This document shows, in pieces, positions 26,718 to 35,793 of a stretch of 42,063 bases of DNA. The notes beneath the pieces were generated by a model. That model saw only the letters and a program-made list of their open reading frames with translations. It was not told the DNA's origin and searched no databases. A program made the translations under genes and the position numbers. This DNA comes from Planctomycetota bacterium (GTDB lineage: Bacteria > Planctomycetota > Planctomycetia > Gemmatales > Gemmataceae), in contig JAJXWW010000143.1 of NCBI GenBank assembly GCA_021781415.1, positions 1 through 42,063 of the forward strand. Reading direction: 5' to 3'. Position 1 is the stretch's first letter. Every line of letters begins with the position of its first letter.

Positions 26718-27737
26718 TCAGACGCGCCATAGGGCGATCAGTCCGTGTTTCAGGAAATGTCCCAACGCCTCTAATAACAGGCGACTTTTAGCGGCGCGGA
26801 GCGGTTGATTGCGGAGACGCCGCCAGACGTAGCGAGCGGCGTGTCCCAACCAGCGCGAGGGCACATCGAGCGTCAGGGCACACTTGTAGAAGGCTAATCC
26901 GAATCGAGAACATCCGCGATTGCGAAGGAACCGCGCCACGCCGACGAGCGTATGCGAGTAGGCGAAGCCGATGTGTTGCCGACTGCTGACGCGGCCGAAA
27001 TGAACGACTTCCAACCCTGGGTGATGCACGACCCGATAGCGACGACCCACGCGCTCACACAAGTCGATGTCTTCCCCGCCAAACGTGTAGCCCTCGTCCC
27101 AACCGCCACAGGATCGGAAGACGGCGCGGGGCACGAAGAGTGCGGCCCCCATGAGAATCTCGGCGGCGCGCGGCGCGCCTGTGTCGAGTGCGTCGCGGCC
27201 TCGATAGTGCCGATACGCCGGACGGAACAGGCCCAACCACCGCAGCCAAGTGATGCGATGCAATAGGGCGGACAGAGTCGGACAGCGACGACAAGAGACT
27301 TGCAATCGACCGTGTTCGTCGCGCAGTCGAGGCCCGATGATACCCGCTTCGGGATTGGCTCGTGCAAACTCAAGCAAGCCACGCAAGGTTCCGGGCGGGA
27401 CCACCGTATCGTTGTTGAGAAAGAAGAGATACCGTCCCCGCGCGCGTTGGGCGGCCTGATTGTTGGCGCGCGAGAAACCGGCGTTCTCGGTATTGCGGAT
27501 GAGGACGACTTCGGGAAACAGGTCGGCTACCATCTCCGCCGCCCCGTCCGTCGAGCCATTATCCACAACCAACACTTCCAACGAGACTTCCAGGGCCGCC
27601 TCGCGCAGCGATTGTAGACAGCCTTGCAGATGCTCGCGGCAGTTCCAATTGACGATGCAGACCGAGACATCGACGCCCGCCTCTGTCGTCCGGCCGCCGC
27701 GATTCACAAGCGGGGCTTCAAGCGGCAGTGTTGACAT
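26718..27737 (-). CDS. Glycosyltransferase family 2 (rhamnosyltransferase-like)
   Basis: A 339-aa GT-A fold enzyme transferring a sugar from a nucleotide-sugar to a growing glycan. Seen: VSVCIVNWNCREHLQ at the start, VVDNGSTDG, FSRANNQAAQRARGRYLFFLNND (the N-N-D at 108-110 takes the place of the DxD metal site), and GWDEGYTFGGEDIDLCER (acceptor-side motif typical of WbbL-type rhamnosyltransferases). C-terminal amphipathic helices may touch the membrane. The start is at ATG with GGAGAGGAAGG just upstream, and the gene overlaps the end of the methyltransferase gene by 20 bases, so the two are an operon. The exact sugar cannot be told. Confidence 0.92.
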   Translation of the reverse strand: MSTLPLEAPLVNRGGRTTEAGVDVSVCIVNWNCREHLQGCLQSLREAALEVSLEVLVVDNGSTDGAAEMVADLFPEVVLIRNTENAGFSRANNQAAQRARGRYLFFLNNDTVVPPGTLRGLLEFARANPEAGIIGPRLRDEHGRLQVSCRRCPTLSALLHRITWLRWLGLFRPAYRHYRGRDALDTGAPRAAEILMGAALFVPRAVFRSCGGWDEGYTFGGEDIDLCERVGRRYRVVHHPGLEVVHFGRVSSRQHIGFAYSHTLVGVARFLRNRGCSRFGLAFYKCALTLDVPSRWLGHAARYVWRRLRNQPLRAAKSRLLLEALGHFLKHGLIALWRV

Positions 27738-28482
27738 AGCGCGCCTTCCTCTCCGTGGCTCGATCGTCCGACTCCGGTTTGCGTATTTCGACGACTGAAT
27801 TAGGAACTGGGGCATTGAGACATTGGTTTTCGAGCCGTTCGCGTTGCAGATAGGGAGCGAAGTGGCCCGCGCCGAACAGGATTCGCCCCAGTTGTAAGCG
27901 CAGGTAGCGCGACCACGTCAGCGGCATGCGTGCGTGATGGCGAAGCCGCGTCTGATAGACGTGAAATTGGTCTTTCCCGATGGGCGGGCGCGCTTCGCGG
28001 AAGGCCAGGCTCCAGACGTTGGCCGGGCGAGAACGCGGGCCGTGATAGCCCACGATCTTGCTCGGATACGACGTCAACAACAACTCCAACGCCTCCGGAG
28101 TGAATCGCCAATAATCGTTGGGGTGATCGTGGCGTTGGAAATAAAACGGACAAGCGACGAGCAACGCTCCGTCGGGTCGAAGCACGCGATGGATCTCGTC
28201 GAAGGCGCGCCAGAAGCGCGGCACATGCTCGAGAGTGCTGATGGCCAAAATAGTGCCGACGGAGCCGTCGGCATACGGCAGCGACTCGACGTTGGCCAGC
28301 AGATCGACCCCGCGACCCGCCCGCACGTCCACTCCGAGAAACGAACGACCGGGGAACAACGAACGGAGATCGGCCACCGCTTCCTGCCCCGGCACTTGAT
28401 AGGAGCCGATTTCCAATATCGGGCCGGGGAGCGTGAACGTCTCGGCGACTGCTCGAACCAGACCTCGCATGACGGCGTTCAT
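27718..28482 (-). CDS. SAM-dependent methyltransferase next to the glycosyltransferase
   Basis: A 254-aa class I methyltransferase: ILEIGSYQVPGQ (motif I region), FLGVDVR, the segment LANVESLPYADGSVGTI, STLEHVPRFWRAFDEIHRVLRPDGAL and FYFQRHDHPNDYWRFTPEAL. The last motif, with HPNDYWRFT, is frequent in methyltransferases found in glycan biosynthesis loci. The ATG is 57 residues into the longest possible reading; the extra N-terminus has no domain and runs through the upstream gene. It sits 16 bases after the transthyretin-like lipoprotein gene and overlaps the glycosyltransferase gene, so it probably modifies a sugar or lipid-linked glycan (inference). Confidence 0.88.
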   Translation of the reverse strand: MNAVMRGLVRAVAETFTLPGPILEIGSYQVPGQEAVADLRSLFPGRSFLGVDVRAGRGVDLLANVESLPYADGSVGTILAISTLEHVPRFWRAFDEIHRVLRPDGALLVACPFYFQRHDHPNDYWRFTPEALELLLTSYPSKIVGYHGPRSRPANVWSLAFREARPPIGKDQFHVYQTRLRHHARMPLTWSRYLRLQLGRILFGAGHFAPYLQRERLENQCLNAPVPNSVVEIRKPESDDRATERKARYVNTAA

Positions 28483-28498
28483 GGATTCGTGATCCCTT

Positions 28499-28927
28499 CT
28501 ACTCCAAGTAAAAGTCCTGCTCGCCACTCTTTCCGGGACGAACTTGGCGCAGCAAGCCGGACTGTTGTGGATCGCTGTATTTGCGCGGCAGATCGACGAT
28601 GGGCGGCGGAGCATCTCGTCCGGGTGAAACGGCCAAAGCGGGAGATGCAATGGTAATGCGATGCCAGCCGGGGATGACGCCGAGTTGTTCCCGTGTGCGC
28701 ATCGTGTAGTGGCCTTCGGCGTCGATCTCGCCGGTGGCCAAGGGGCCGTTGCCGCCTCGTTCCACGTCCGGAGCGAATACGATAGTGCCGCCGGGCAGCG
28801 GGCGACCGCGAAAGAAGACGCGGCCGTGAACCGGCGTGATATTCTCGTTCGATCCGCAGCCCAAACCGGCCAGCACCGCCACGAAGCAGCCGAGGGCCAG
28901 CATCCGACGCAATGACTTCACTCGCAT
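28499..28927 (-). CDS. Lipoprotein with carboxypeptidase-regulatory (transthyretin-like) domain
   Basis: A 142-aa predicted lipoprotein. The N-terminus MRVKSLRRMLALGCFVAVL ends in lipobox LAGLGC. The rest is a single beta-sandwich resembling the carboxypeptidase-regulatory-like domain found in many small planctomycete lipoproteins: VHGRVFFRGRPLPGGTIVF, GEIDAEGHYTM, and IPGWHRITIASP near the middle, then IVDLPRKY and DFYLE at the end. These proteins are abundant and mostly uncharacterised. It is first in the leftward operon, followed by the methyltransferase and glycosyltransferase genes. An alternative ATG lies four codons upstream. Confidence 0.85.
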   Translation of the reverse strand: MRVKSLRRMLALGCFVAVLAGLGCGSNENITPVHGRVFFRGRPLPGGTIVFAPDVERGGNGPLATGEIDAEGHYTMRTREQLGVIPGWHRITIASPALAVSPGRDAPPPIVDLPRKYSDPQQSGLLRQVRPGKSGEQDFYLE

Positions 28928-29162
28928 CCCCCAATCCATCGGGGAAACTCGGCAAAGGGCGATCTCCGCCGCGCCTCCGGTCCTTTTACGAGACGCGGCG
29001 AAAGAGTATAACAAGACAAGCCGATTGCGTGCAATGCACAAGAGACGTTCTTGGCGCGTCGAGCGGGAGTATCGGTGGGTCGAGAGAAAGTTGCCGGAAT
29101 TACATGCCTTCGACTCGATTCGCGCCGTAAGATAATAAGAGAGAGAAGCATTCCGACCCGCC
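28928..29162. other. Divergent intergenic region between the lipoprotein operon and the kinase
   Basis: 235 bases that should hold promoters of two divergent units. A TATAAC at about 29008-29013 is a possible -10 element on the + strand, but I cannot find a matching -35. No gene is seen. Confidence 0.35.
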
Positions 29163-30770
29163 ATGCCTCGGGTTGCGGCCGTTCCTATGAGGAGGATGGT
29201 CGATCGCATCATGGAACCAGTGACGCAGACCAATCTTCTGCCTACCGGCCATTTGCCGAGCGGCGATCCGGATTTCACCGGACGCATCCTTGCCGATTTT
29301 CACCTCTTGCGCCACCTCGGTCAAGGCGGCATGGGACAGGTTTATCTTGCCGAGCAAATCTCGCTCAAACGCAAAGTGGCCTTGAAGATTCTTCGTCCGG
29401 AGATGGCCTCCGACCCTACCTCGCTGCAACGCTTCAAGGCCGAGGCCACCGCCGTCGCTCAAGCCACTCATGCGAACATCGTGCAGATTTACGCCATCGG
29501 TGAAGCCGACCATTTGGCGTACATGGCTCTCGAATACGTCGAAGGCCGCAACCTCCGCGAGTATCTCCAAAAAAAAGGCCCGCCGGATACCTTGCTGGCT
29601 CTGAGCCTCATGCGCCAGGTGGCGAACGCTCTGCAGCGCGCCGCCGAGTTGGGCATCGTACACCGCGACATCAAGCCGGAGAACATCTTGCTCACGCGCA
29701 AGGGCGAGGTCAAAGTCGCCGACTTCGGTTTGTCGCGCTGTCTGGGTGGAGATCGTCCCGCCTTGAATCTCACGCAAAGCGGCGTGACCATGGGCACGCC
29801 GCTGTACATGAGTCCAGAACAAGTCGAAGGCAAGCCCCTCGACTGCCGTACCGATGTCTACTCGTTCGGCGTCACCTGCTATCACATGCTGGCCGGGCAT
29901 CCTCCGTTTGTGGGCGAGTCTCCCTTCGAGGTTGCCTTGCAGCATGTGCGCGAGGCACCGAAGCCGCTCATCGAAATACGCCCCGATCTGCCACCGGGAT
30001 TGTGCGCGATCGTTCATAAAATGATGGCTAAGGAACCCGAAGCACGCTATCAAACCTGCCGCGAGCTTCTCAAAGACATAGGCCGAGTGCGCGAGAGCCT
30101 GAGCGGCCTGACTGCGGCGGTGGGGTCGGCGGACGAGGCTCCCGTGGCCGCGACCGCGCTGGTCGATGTCGCGCCGGATACCGCGCCGATGCCGCGCTTG
30201 CCCTCGCGGCGCTGGCGTCGGTTGGCCTTCGCCGTATCCATGCTACTCGCCGCCCCCGTCGGCGTCGGCGTCGCATGGCATCGGCACTTGTCCGCTTTTC
30301 CCCTGCAAGGGGCCGTCGTCGAGGCGTCCGAAGACGGCAAGCCCAACGATCTGGAACAAGAGAAAGCGTTGCGCACGGTTGTCGAACAGTATCTCGATGC
30401 CGGGGCCGGCGCGCCGATGGACAATCAGGCCGGGGCGAGCGTTTGCGCCAAGCTCGGATTCTTTTACTTGGAACGCGATCGAGCCGACGAGGCGCTCGCG
30501 CTGTTTACGCGCATGAGCAAACATGCCGGAGCGGGCTATCCCCTGTTCGGCCAAATCGGTCGCGCGGTCGTTTTGGCGATTCAAAACAAGGCTGCCGAGT
30601 CGAACGCCATTTTTCAGAAGGTGTTCCAACGCCCCCGCGCGAAACAGGGTTCCAACTGGATGTGGCAAGACGAGAAGTGGCGATTTTGGATACGAAAAGC
30701 CGTTCATTATAATCGAGAGAACGGGGTCAAAGCTCAGGAGATACCCCAGCCGCTGCACAAGTTCTTCTAG
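29163..30770 (+). CDS. Membrane Ser/Thr protein kinase (PASTA-less, TPR-like C-terminus)
   Basis: A Hanks-type kinase of 535 aa from the first ATG. Start is uncertain: other in-frame ATGs at 29187, 29196 and 29211 exist, and an AGGAGG lies immediately before 29196. Kinase core about 46-310: GQGGMGQVYLA (P-loop), VALKIL (Lys75), HRDIKPEN (Asp in 167-174), DFGLS (187-191), SPEQ. A membrane segment (about 353-372, LAFAVSMLLAAPVGVGVAW) separates it from an outer domain of about 160 aa with TPR-like helices (LGFFYLERDRADEALALFTRM). Planctomycete kinases of this layout are signal transducers; substrate and sensed cue are unknown. Confidence 0.93.
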   Translation: MPRVAAVPMRRMVDRIMEPVTQTNLLPTGHLPSGDPDFTGRILADFHLLRHLGQGGMGQVYLAEQISLKRKVALKILRPEMASDPTSLQRFKAEATAVAQATHANIVQIYAIGEADHLAYMALEYVEGRNLREYLQKKGPPDTLLALSLMRQVANALQRAAELGIVHRDIKPENILLTRKGEVKVADFGLSRCLGGDRPALNLTQSGVTMGTPLYMSPEQVEGKPLDCRTDVYSFGVTCYHMLAGHPPFVGESPFEVALQHVREAPKPLIEIRPDLPPGLCAIVHKMMAKEPEARYQTCRELLKDIGRVRESLSGLTAAVGSADEAPVAATALVDVAPDTAPMPRLPSRRWRRLAFAVSMLLAAPVGVGVAWHRHLSAFPLQGAVVEASEDGKPNDLEQEKALRTVVEQYLDAGAGAPMDNQAGASVCAKLGFFYLERDRADEALALFTRMSKHAGAGYPLFGQIGRAVVLAIQNKAAESNAIFQKVFQRPRAKQGSNWMWQDEKWRFWIRKAVHYNRENGVKAQEIPQPLHKFF

Positions 30771-30969
30771 CCGCGAATGTCCGAAGCGAAGTCCGACTCG
30801 GAAGTATCTCGCTTTATCTGAAAAGTTCGTGGGGAGCGATTTCTCACGCGGTATTGCTTTCTGGATGCGCGAAGCCAACAATAAGCGTTAGAGTTTGGTG
30901 CCGTCGATACGCGAAGATCGGGATGCCTTTCTGGGGAGAGGGGCGCGTCTCGATTGAGGGGGGGCGATT

Positions 30970-31719
30970 ATGCGAAGACGGCAAGGGTTTTCGCTCATTG
31001 AACTGCTCATCGTCATCGCCATCATCGCCGTCCTGATCGCACTGCTTCTGCCCGCCGTGCAGAAGGTGCGCTCGGCGGCCAATCGCATTTCGTGCGCCAA
31101 CAACGTCAAACAACTCGGACTGGCCGCGCACATGTACCACGATACCTACGGCGTTCTACCCTATCCGCGCCTCTGTCCCGCGCCGTGGCTCAACGGTGCC
31201 GACCTTTATTGCAACTCGGTCGTCTCGGTCACTGCCTACACCGGCCCGAACGAGACCTGGTGGGCCCCCTACGACAACCGACCCGGAACCTCGGCGACGC
31301 GCGCCTTGCCGGACTATCAACCCAAGGGCTTGCTATTTCCCTTCGTCGAAAACAACGGCAAGGTTTTTCATTGCCCCGAAGGTTTCGACTGGATGCCGGG
31401 CAGTCCCAACTACGGCCGACCGTTGCAGGTTAGTTACGCTCTCAATTGGGTGAGTGGAGGACCGTGCGGACGCAGCCTCACGCAGATCCCCAACGGCACG
31501 AGTCAGGTTCTGCTGCTTTGGGAGCATGCCAATGTTCCGGCCTGCGCGTTTATGACCGCCGCGAACGCGCCGCGCATCCCCTGGCCGTTCGATCGCTCCG
31601 ACGCCCCGCGCCATTATCCCCTACGCCATCTGGAAGTCTTCAACGCTCTGTATTGCGATGGACACGCTACCACATTGGCCAAGTCCGATCTCCAAGTCGA
31701 GTTGTTTTACGCCGATTGA
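30970..31719 (+). CDS. DUF1559 type IV prepilin-like protein
   Basis: A 249-aa protein of the prepilin-like family hugely expanded in planctomycetes. The N-terminus is a class III signal: [20 protein letters not shown], with cleavage after Gly6 and the conserved Glu five residues later, then a hydrophobic helix [13 protein letters not shown]. The C-terminal part has DUF1559 features: [22 protein letters not shown] and, near the end, [19 protein letters not shown]. It should be a pseudopilin-like surface or secretion component that could use the secretin at 5572. It is probably monocistronic. Confidence 0.93.
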   Translation: MRRRQGFSLIELLIVIAIIAVLIALLLPAVQKVRSAANRISCANNVKQLGLAAHMYHDTYGVLPYPRLCPAPWLNGADLYCNSVVSVTAYTGPNETWWAPYDNRPGTSATRALPDYQPKGLLFPFVENNGKVFHCPEGFDWMPGSPNYGRPLQVSYALNWVSGGPCGRSLTQIPNGTSQVLLLWEHANVPACAFMTAANAPRIPWPFDRSDAPRHYPLRHLEVFNALYCDGHATTLAKSDLQVELFYAD

Positions 31720-31812
31720 GGAAAAACGCTCTAGCATTTCTGGTGCGACTTCGACATAACGCCACCTTCCTCCGCGGAGGAAGCGTTCGTTGGTTCCAAT
31801 AGGAGACGGAGT

Positions 31813-32556
31813 ATGTGGAAAATCGCGGGAATTGTCGGCGTCGTCGGCGCGTGCGCCCTCGTCATCACCTTGCGCGCACGGGAAGAACTGAAGCCGCGCG
31901 AGATTGTCGCGCGCGCCATTCGGGTCCACGGCGGCATGGATAAATTGGAGAAACTCCGGGCCAGCGTGATTAAGACCAAGGGGCAGTTCTACGGTTTGGG
32001 CACGCCCATCGACTACAAAGGCGAAACTTCCGTCGAGTTGCCGGATCACTCGCGCACCGAGGCGGAATCCAAGATCGGTAGTTTTACCCAAGTTATCAAC
32101 GGAGAAAGCGGCTGGGTAAAAGTGGGTGAAATGACCCGCGAATGCGGCAAGGAAGAGCGAAACGAAATGCGCGAGCAGATGAACGCCCTCCGCATTGCCC
32201 ACCTGACGGTGCTTACTGGCGACGATTACAAATTGTCGCCGCTGCCGGAGGAGACGGTCAACGAGCGATCCGCCGTTGGCATGCGCGTTCAGCACCACGG
32301 CTATCGCGATGTCGATCTCTTTTTCGATAAAGAGAAGGGTTATCTCGTCAAAATGCAAACGCGTCTGAAGGATCCGACGCACAACGGCGAGGAGATCTCC
32401 GCCGAGACGCTGTACGAAGATTACAAGGAAATCGACGGAGTAATGGTGGCCCACAAGTTCACATTGATGTACGACGGCAAGACGCACAACGAGGCCGAAG
32501 TCGCCGAGGTCACTTTTCCCGAGAGAATGGAAGACGACACGTTCGCAAAACCGTGA
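31813..32556 (+). CDS. LolA-like/outer-membrane lipoprotein-sorting-type secreted protein
   Basis: A 247-aa protein with an N-terminal membrane or signal segment (IAGIVGVVGACALVITL). The mature part has the LolA/LolB-like half-barrel pattern of alternating strands: REIVARAIRVHGGMDKLEKL near the start, IKTKGQFYGLGTPIDYKG, FTQVINGESGWVKVGE, and YLVKMQTRLK and LYEDYKEIDGVMVAHKFTL near the end. Similar planctomycete proteins are annotated loosely as outer-membrane lipoprotein-sorting proteins; lipid or hydrophobic ligand binding is inferred only. AGGAGACGGAG precedes the ATG. Confidence 0.75.
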   Translation: MWKIAGIVGVVGACALVITLRAREELKPREIVARAIRVHGGMDKLEKLRASVIKTKGQFYGLGTPIDYKGETSVELPDHSRTEAESKIGSFTQVINGESGWVKVGEMTRECGKEERNEMREQMNALRIAHLTVLTGDDYKLSPLPEETVNERSAVGMRVQHHGYRDVDLFFDKEKGYLVKMQTRLKDPTHNGEEISAETLYEDYKEIDGVMVAHKFTLMYDGKTHNEAEVAEVTFPERMEDDTFAKP

Positions 32557-32569
32557 GTCCGAGCAGGTC

Positions 32570-32599
32570 ACGCAGCGCAAGCACTTGCTTGCGCTGCGT
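32570..32599. terminator. Palindromic terminator after the LolA-like gene
   Basis: A perfect inverted repeat of 14 bases per arm (ACGCAGCGCAAGCA) with almost no loop, 14 bases past the stop of the rightward gene. ATTCCTCTC follows, a weak T-rich tail. Confidence 0.65.
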
Positions 32600-32825
32600 A
32601 TTCCTCTCATGGATGCCTGTGCCATCGGCCATGCTTCACCTATCGATTCGCGGACTCACCGCTTGCGTCCCTCTTTTCTTGCCCGCGCGAAGTTACGCGT
32701 TCATCCAGATTCGACTGAGGTAAAACAAAACGAGTTCGCCGTTGCGACATGCGAGGCCGGTGGACCTAACTCATTTCTCTTTCCTCCTCTGCGATCTCTA
32801 GGATCTCCGTGGTGACCTGTTCGGG
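32600..32825. other. Intergenic stretch before the EamA transporter gene
   Basis: Between the terminator and the convergent transporter gene I see no gene, repeat or RNA structure. Confidence 0.4.
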
Positions 32826-33680
32826 CTAATTCGATGGCCGCAGGGTTGCATGGAAGGCCACGCCGAGAACAATCGCTCCACCGAGCAAGGTTCGCAACGA
32901 AGGTACATCCTGGAGCAGAACGAGAGCGAGGAACATGCCGTACACCGGCTCCAAACAGGCGATGGCGCTCGCCGTCCGCGTCGAAACCCCCTGCAATCCG
33001 GCGACGAACAACCCATGTGCCACGGCGGTGCAGGGGATGCCCAGAACGAGCAAGAGCAGCACCTCGGTCCTCGACAGCGCCATGGCTTCGGGCATTACGA
33101 ACGGCAAGAGTACCGCGGCAGCGAAAAGATCCTGATAGAAAACCAGGGTCCAATTGCCGTTTTCGCGGACTAACTTGCGATTTAGCAGCGACAGTAGGGC
33201 GAACAGCGCGCCGGAACCGACGCCCCACAGCACTCCCTGAACGACGCGATCGCCCAGATTCCAATTCGGCGTCAGGATGGCGACTCCAACCAGAGCGGCG
33301 ACGGCTCGAACCACATCGACGACGTGAAAGCGATCGCGGAAACACAGCGGTTCGAGAAAGGCCACGAATACGGGGAAAGTCGAGTAGGCGATCAGCGCCA
33401 AGGCGACGCTGGAGACCCGCACCGATTGAAAGAACATCGTCCAATGGACGGCCAAGAGTACGCCAAGCAGGAAGAGAACCAGTAGCGTTCTCCTTGAGAC
33501 AGGCTTCCGCGCCCCGCGCCGAACGAGTACGACGGCAAACAATGCGAGCGAAGCCAATACGACCCGCCAGAAGACCAGCACGACCGAAGACAACGACAGC
33601 AGCTTACCGAACAGCCCGGCGAGACCGAACAACAGCACGGCAAGGTGAATGCGCAAGAGATGACGCGCGGAAGAGACCAT
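32826..33680 (-). CDS. EamA (DMT superfamily) transporter
   Basis: A 284-aa integral membrane protein with about ten hydrophobic helices arranged as two EamA repeats (residues about 5-135 and 145-280). Typical features: FGKLLSLSSVVLVFWRVVLA, ALIAYSTFPVFVAFLEPL, YQDLFAAAVLLPF, and the end motif TRTASAIACLEPVYGMFLALV. Members export or import small metabolites such as amino acids, or act as permeases of unknown substrate. Transcribed alone, leftward; the ATG has GGAGCGAGCC about 14 bases upstream. The substrate cannot be predicted. Confidence 0.9.
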   Translation of the reverse strand: MVSSARHLLRIHLAVLLFGLAGLFGKLLSLSSVVLVFWRVVLASLALFAVVLVRRGARKPVSRRTLLVLFLLGVLLAVHWTMFFQSVRVSSVALALIAYSTFPVFVAFLEPLCFRDRFHVVDVVRAVAALVGVAILTPNWNLGDRVVQGVLWGVGSGALFALLSLLNRKLVRENGNWTLVFYQDLFAAAVLLPFVMPEAMALSRTEVLLLLVLGIPCTAVAHGLFVAGLQGVSTRTASAIACLEPVYGMFLALVLLQDVPSLRTLLGGAIVLGVAFHATLRPSN

Positions 33681-33701
33681 GTCGGTAAGGCTCGCTCCAG
33701 C

Positions 33702-34010
33702 TCAGTTGGGAACGACTTGGTAGTCGAGGCCATCAACAGCTTTGCGGGACAACCGATTGAACTCAGCCACCAGCGTCTCCTCGAGACTGCTCGCGATCGG
33801 CAAACCCTCGCGGCGAGAACGAGGATAATCCAGAAGACACGCATCGCTGCCCGCCAACTCCCCCTCCGGCGGCGGTATCGGCGAGTTGTTCGTGGTGTCG
33901 AGTCTGGATTCATCGTCGCCGAAGCTTCGTCGGCCAGCGGTTTTTCCCAAGTTGGGGGCGAAGTCGTGGATTTGCTGGAGTAGTTCAGAAGACAGCTGGA
34001 GGGATGGCAT
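33702..34010 (-). pseudogene. Possible relic of a transposase-like gene
   Basis: A reading frame of about 102 aa from an internal ATG without a good ribosome site. Its middle is low in complexity. Near the end, RREGLPIASSLEETLVAEFNR recalls the RRxGLPxTSSLxESLxKxxNRR motif of ISLre2-like and related transposases; the preceding catalytic part of such an enzyme is missing. It lies 21 bases from the EamA start and 0.2 kb from the tRNA where an island begins. This could be a decayed 3' end of an insertion element. Alternatively it is an unrelated small protein. Confidence 0.35.
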
Positions 34011-34234
34011 AATCGGTACTACCTTGTACTTGCGAAAAGTAGGCGGACGCAAATCCCTTCCTTTTTATACGACACTCGACTCCATCTTGCCAAGCTGCCG
34101 ATGACCTCGCTACGCGCCTCCGTTTGGGAGAAAGACTTGCCATGCCGATGGGATGCGATAGAATCATTTGGGTGGGATGATTCCACGGGAGACAGAGAGT
34201 CAGAACGATTCCCCATTGAGGAAATCAATCCTTT
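34011..34234. other. Region upstream of tRNA-Arg
   Basis: No convincing gene is seen. The tRNA promoter should lie here, but I find no clear -10/-35 pair. Confidence 0.35.
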
Positions 34235-34308
<74 letters not shown>

Positions 34309-34385
34309 CTAGACCTAAACACTTTGCCGAACGCACTTTAAGCGTACCTGTCGCGTGAGACAGGGCGGCCTAAAAATCCCAAGCA

Positions 34386-34403
34386 GCGCGGAACCTTCCG
34401 CGC
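34386..34403. promoter_or_regulatory. Inverted repeat upstream of the integrase
   Basis: GCGCGGAA-CC-TTCCGCGC is a perfect 8-bp dyad ending 15 bases before the integrase ATG and overlapping where its ribosome is recruited. It may be an operator or a translational hairpin controlling the integrase. Confidence 0.4.
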
Positions 34404-34418
34404 GGGGAGAAAGCCGCC

Positions 34419-35666
34419 ATGTCTCGACCTCGCGTACCATCCTATCGCCTGCATCGACAATCCGGCCAGGGAGTCGTAACGCTTCGCGATGCCGCCACCG
34501 GCCAACACAAAGACTACCTGCTGGGCAAGTACAACACCGTCGCCAGCCGGCAGGAGTACAAGCGGATTGTGGTCGAATGGGAAAGCCGCAATCGACGCAT
34601 ACTTCAGACCGACGCCTCGGCGGATTTCACCGTCGCGGAGTTGATCGCGCAATACTGGAAGCACGTACAGGAATACTACCGGCACGCCGACGGCACGCCG
34701 ACCGGCGAGGTGCAGGCGATGCAGTACGCCTTGCGTCCGCTGAACTACCTGCATGGTAGCCTGCGCGTGGCGGACTTCGCGCCGTCGAGCCTGAAAGCCG
34801 TCCGTGAATTGCTCGTCGGCGGCTACACCCATCCAAAGTACGGCCAGCAGCCGCCGCTCTGCCGGACGCGCATCAACGCGCAGGTAAAGAGGATGCGGCG
34901 CGCCTTCAAATGGGGCGTGGAGGCGGAGGTTGTGCCGGCCGCGGTGCATCAGGCGCTGTGCGCCGTGGCACCGCTGAAGCGAGGCCGAACCACGGCCAAG
35001 GAAAGCGATCCGGTTCAACCTGTGGCCCGCGCCGTCGTCGAGGATACCCTGGGTATCCTACGGCCCATCTTGGCCGATATGGTCGTGCTGCAGCTGGAAA
35101 CGGGCATGCGCCCGGGGGAACTGGTAGTGATGCGCGGTTGCGACCTCGACACGTCGGGCAAAGTGTGGCTCTACCGTCCCCATACCCACAAAACGGCACA
35201 CCACGGCCACGATCGCATCATCCCCATCGGTCCAAAGGGGCAAGAGATTGTTCGTCGGCATCTCAAGCCGGACGTACAGGCGTACCTTTTTTCCCCGTCA
35301 GATGCGGTTGCGGAATTCCGCGCCGAACATCGCCGAAGCCGCAAGTCGAAGGTGCAGCCGTCGCAGCAATCCCGTAAGAAACGCCGCCCGAAAAAGAAGC
35401 CGGGGGATCGATACACCACGCAATCCTTCGGCCATGCGATAGCATGCGCAATTCGCCGCCACAACCGAAGCACACCGAACGAGGCCGAACATATCCCTAT
35501 GTGGCACCTGCACCAGTTGCGGCATCTCCGCGCCCTCGAATTGAAACGGGAAGCCGGCCTCGACGTGGCCCGCGCCGTCCTGGGGCATCGTTCGCCGACA
35601 CTGACGGAACACTATGCGACGCTGGACGTCGCCAAAGCCGCCGACATCATCCAGAAAATCGGTTGA
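34419..35666 (+). CDS. Tyrosine recombinase/integrase
   Basis: A 415-aa integrase that should catalyse element excision and insertion at the adjacent tRNA-Arg. An N-terminal arm-binding-like region (VPSYRLHRQSGQGVVTLRDAATG) and a core-binding SAM-like domain precede the catalytic domain (about 215-415). Catalytic residues are visible: Arg in LETGMRPGELVVMR, the HQLRH box (His and Arg), GHRSPTL, and the tyrosine in TEHYATLD. A basic insertion (RKKRRPKKKPGDR) lies between the Arg and His boxes. GGGGAGA precedes the ATG. Such integrases are widespread on planctomycete islands. Confidence 0.95.
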   Translation: MSRPRVPSYRLHRQSGQGVVTLRDAATGQHKDYLLGKYNTVASRQEYKRIVVEWESRNRRILQTDASADFTVAELIAQYWKHVQEYYRHADGTPTGEVQAMQYALRPLNYLHGSLRVADFAPSSLKAVRELLVGGYTHPKYGQQPPLCRTRINAQVKRMRRAFKWGVEAEVVPAAVHQALCAVAPLKRGRTTAKESDPVQPVARAVVEDTLGILRPILADMVVLQLETGMRPGELVVMRGCDLDTSGKVWLYRPHTHKTAHHGHDRIIPIGPKGQEIVRRHLKPDVQAYLFSPSDAVAEFRAEHRRSRKSKVQPSQQSRKKRRPKKKPGDRYTTQSFGHAIACAIRRHNRSTPNEAEHIPMWHLHQLRHLRALELKREAGLDVARAVLGHRSPTLTEHYATLDVAKAADIIQKIG

Positions 35667-35682
35667 GCTGCGCGAACGACTT

Positions 35683-35740
35683 TGCACAAGAACGGCCCGA
35701 AACCGGCGAGTTTTTGTGCAGCCGAGGGAGTTTTTGTGCA
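35683..35740. repeat. Repeats behind the integrase gene (possible arm sites)
   Basis: GAGTTTTTGTGCA occurs twice (35708-35720 and 35728-35740), 20 bases apart. A complementary TGCACAAGAAC at 35683-35693 can pair with the first copy in an 11-bp stem including one wobble. They lie between the integrase stop and the toxin gene. Spaced direct and inverted 7-mers like this fit arm-type recombinase sites or a terminator hairpin; neither is proven. Confidence 0.45.
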
Positions 35741-35793
35741 ACTGCCAGAATGGCAGGCGACGCGCGGTGACAACGCGACTTCGATGGGAAGGA

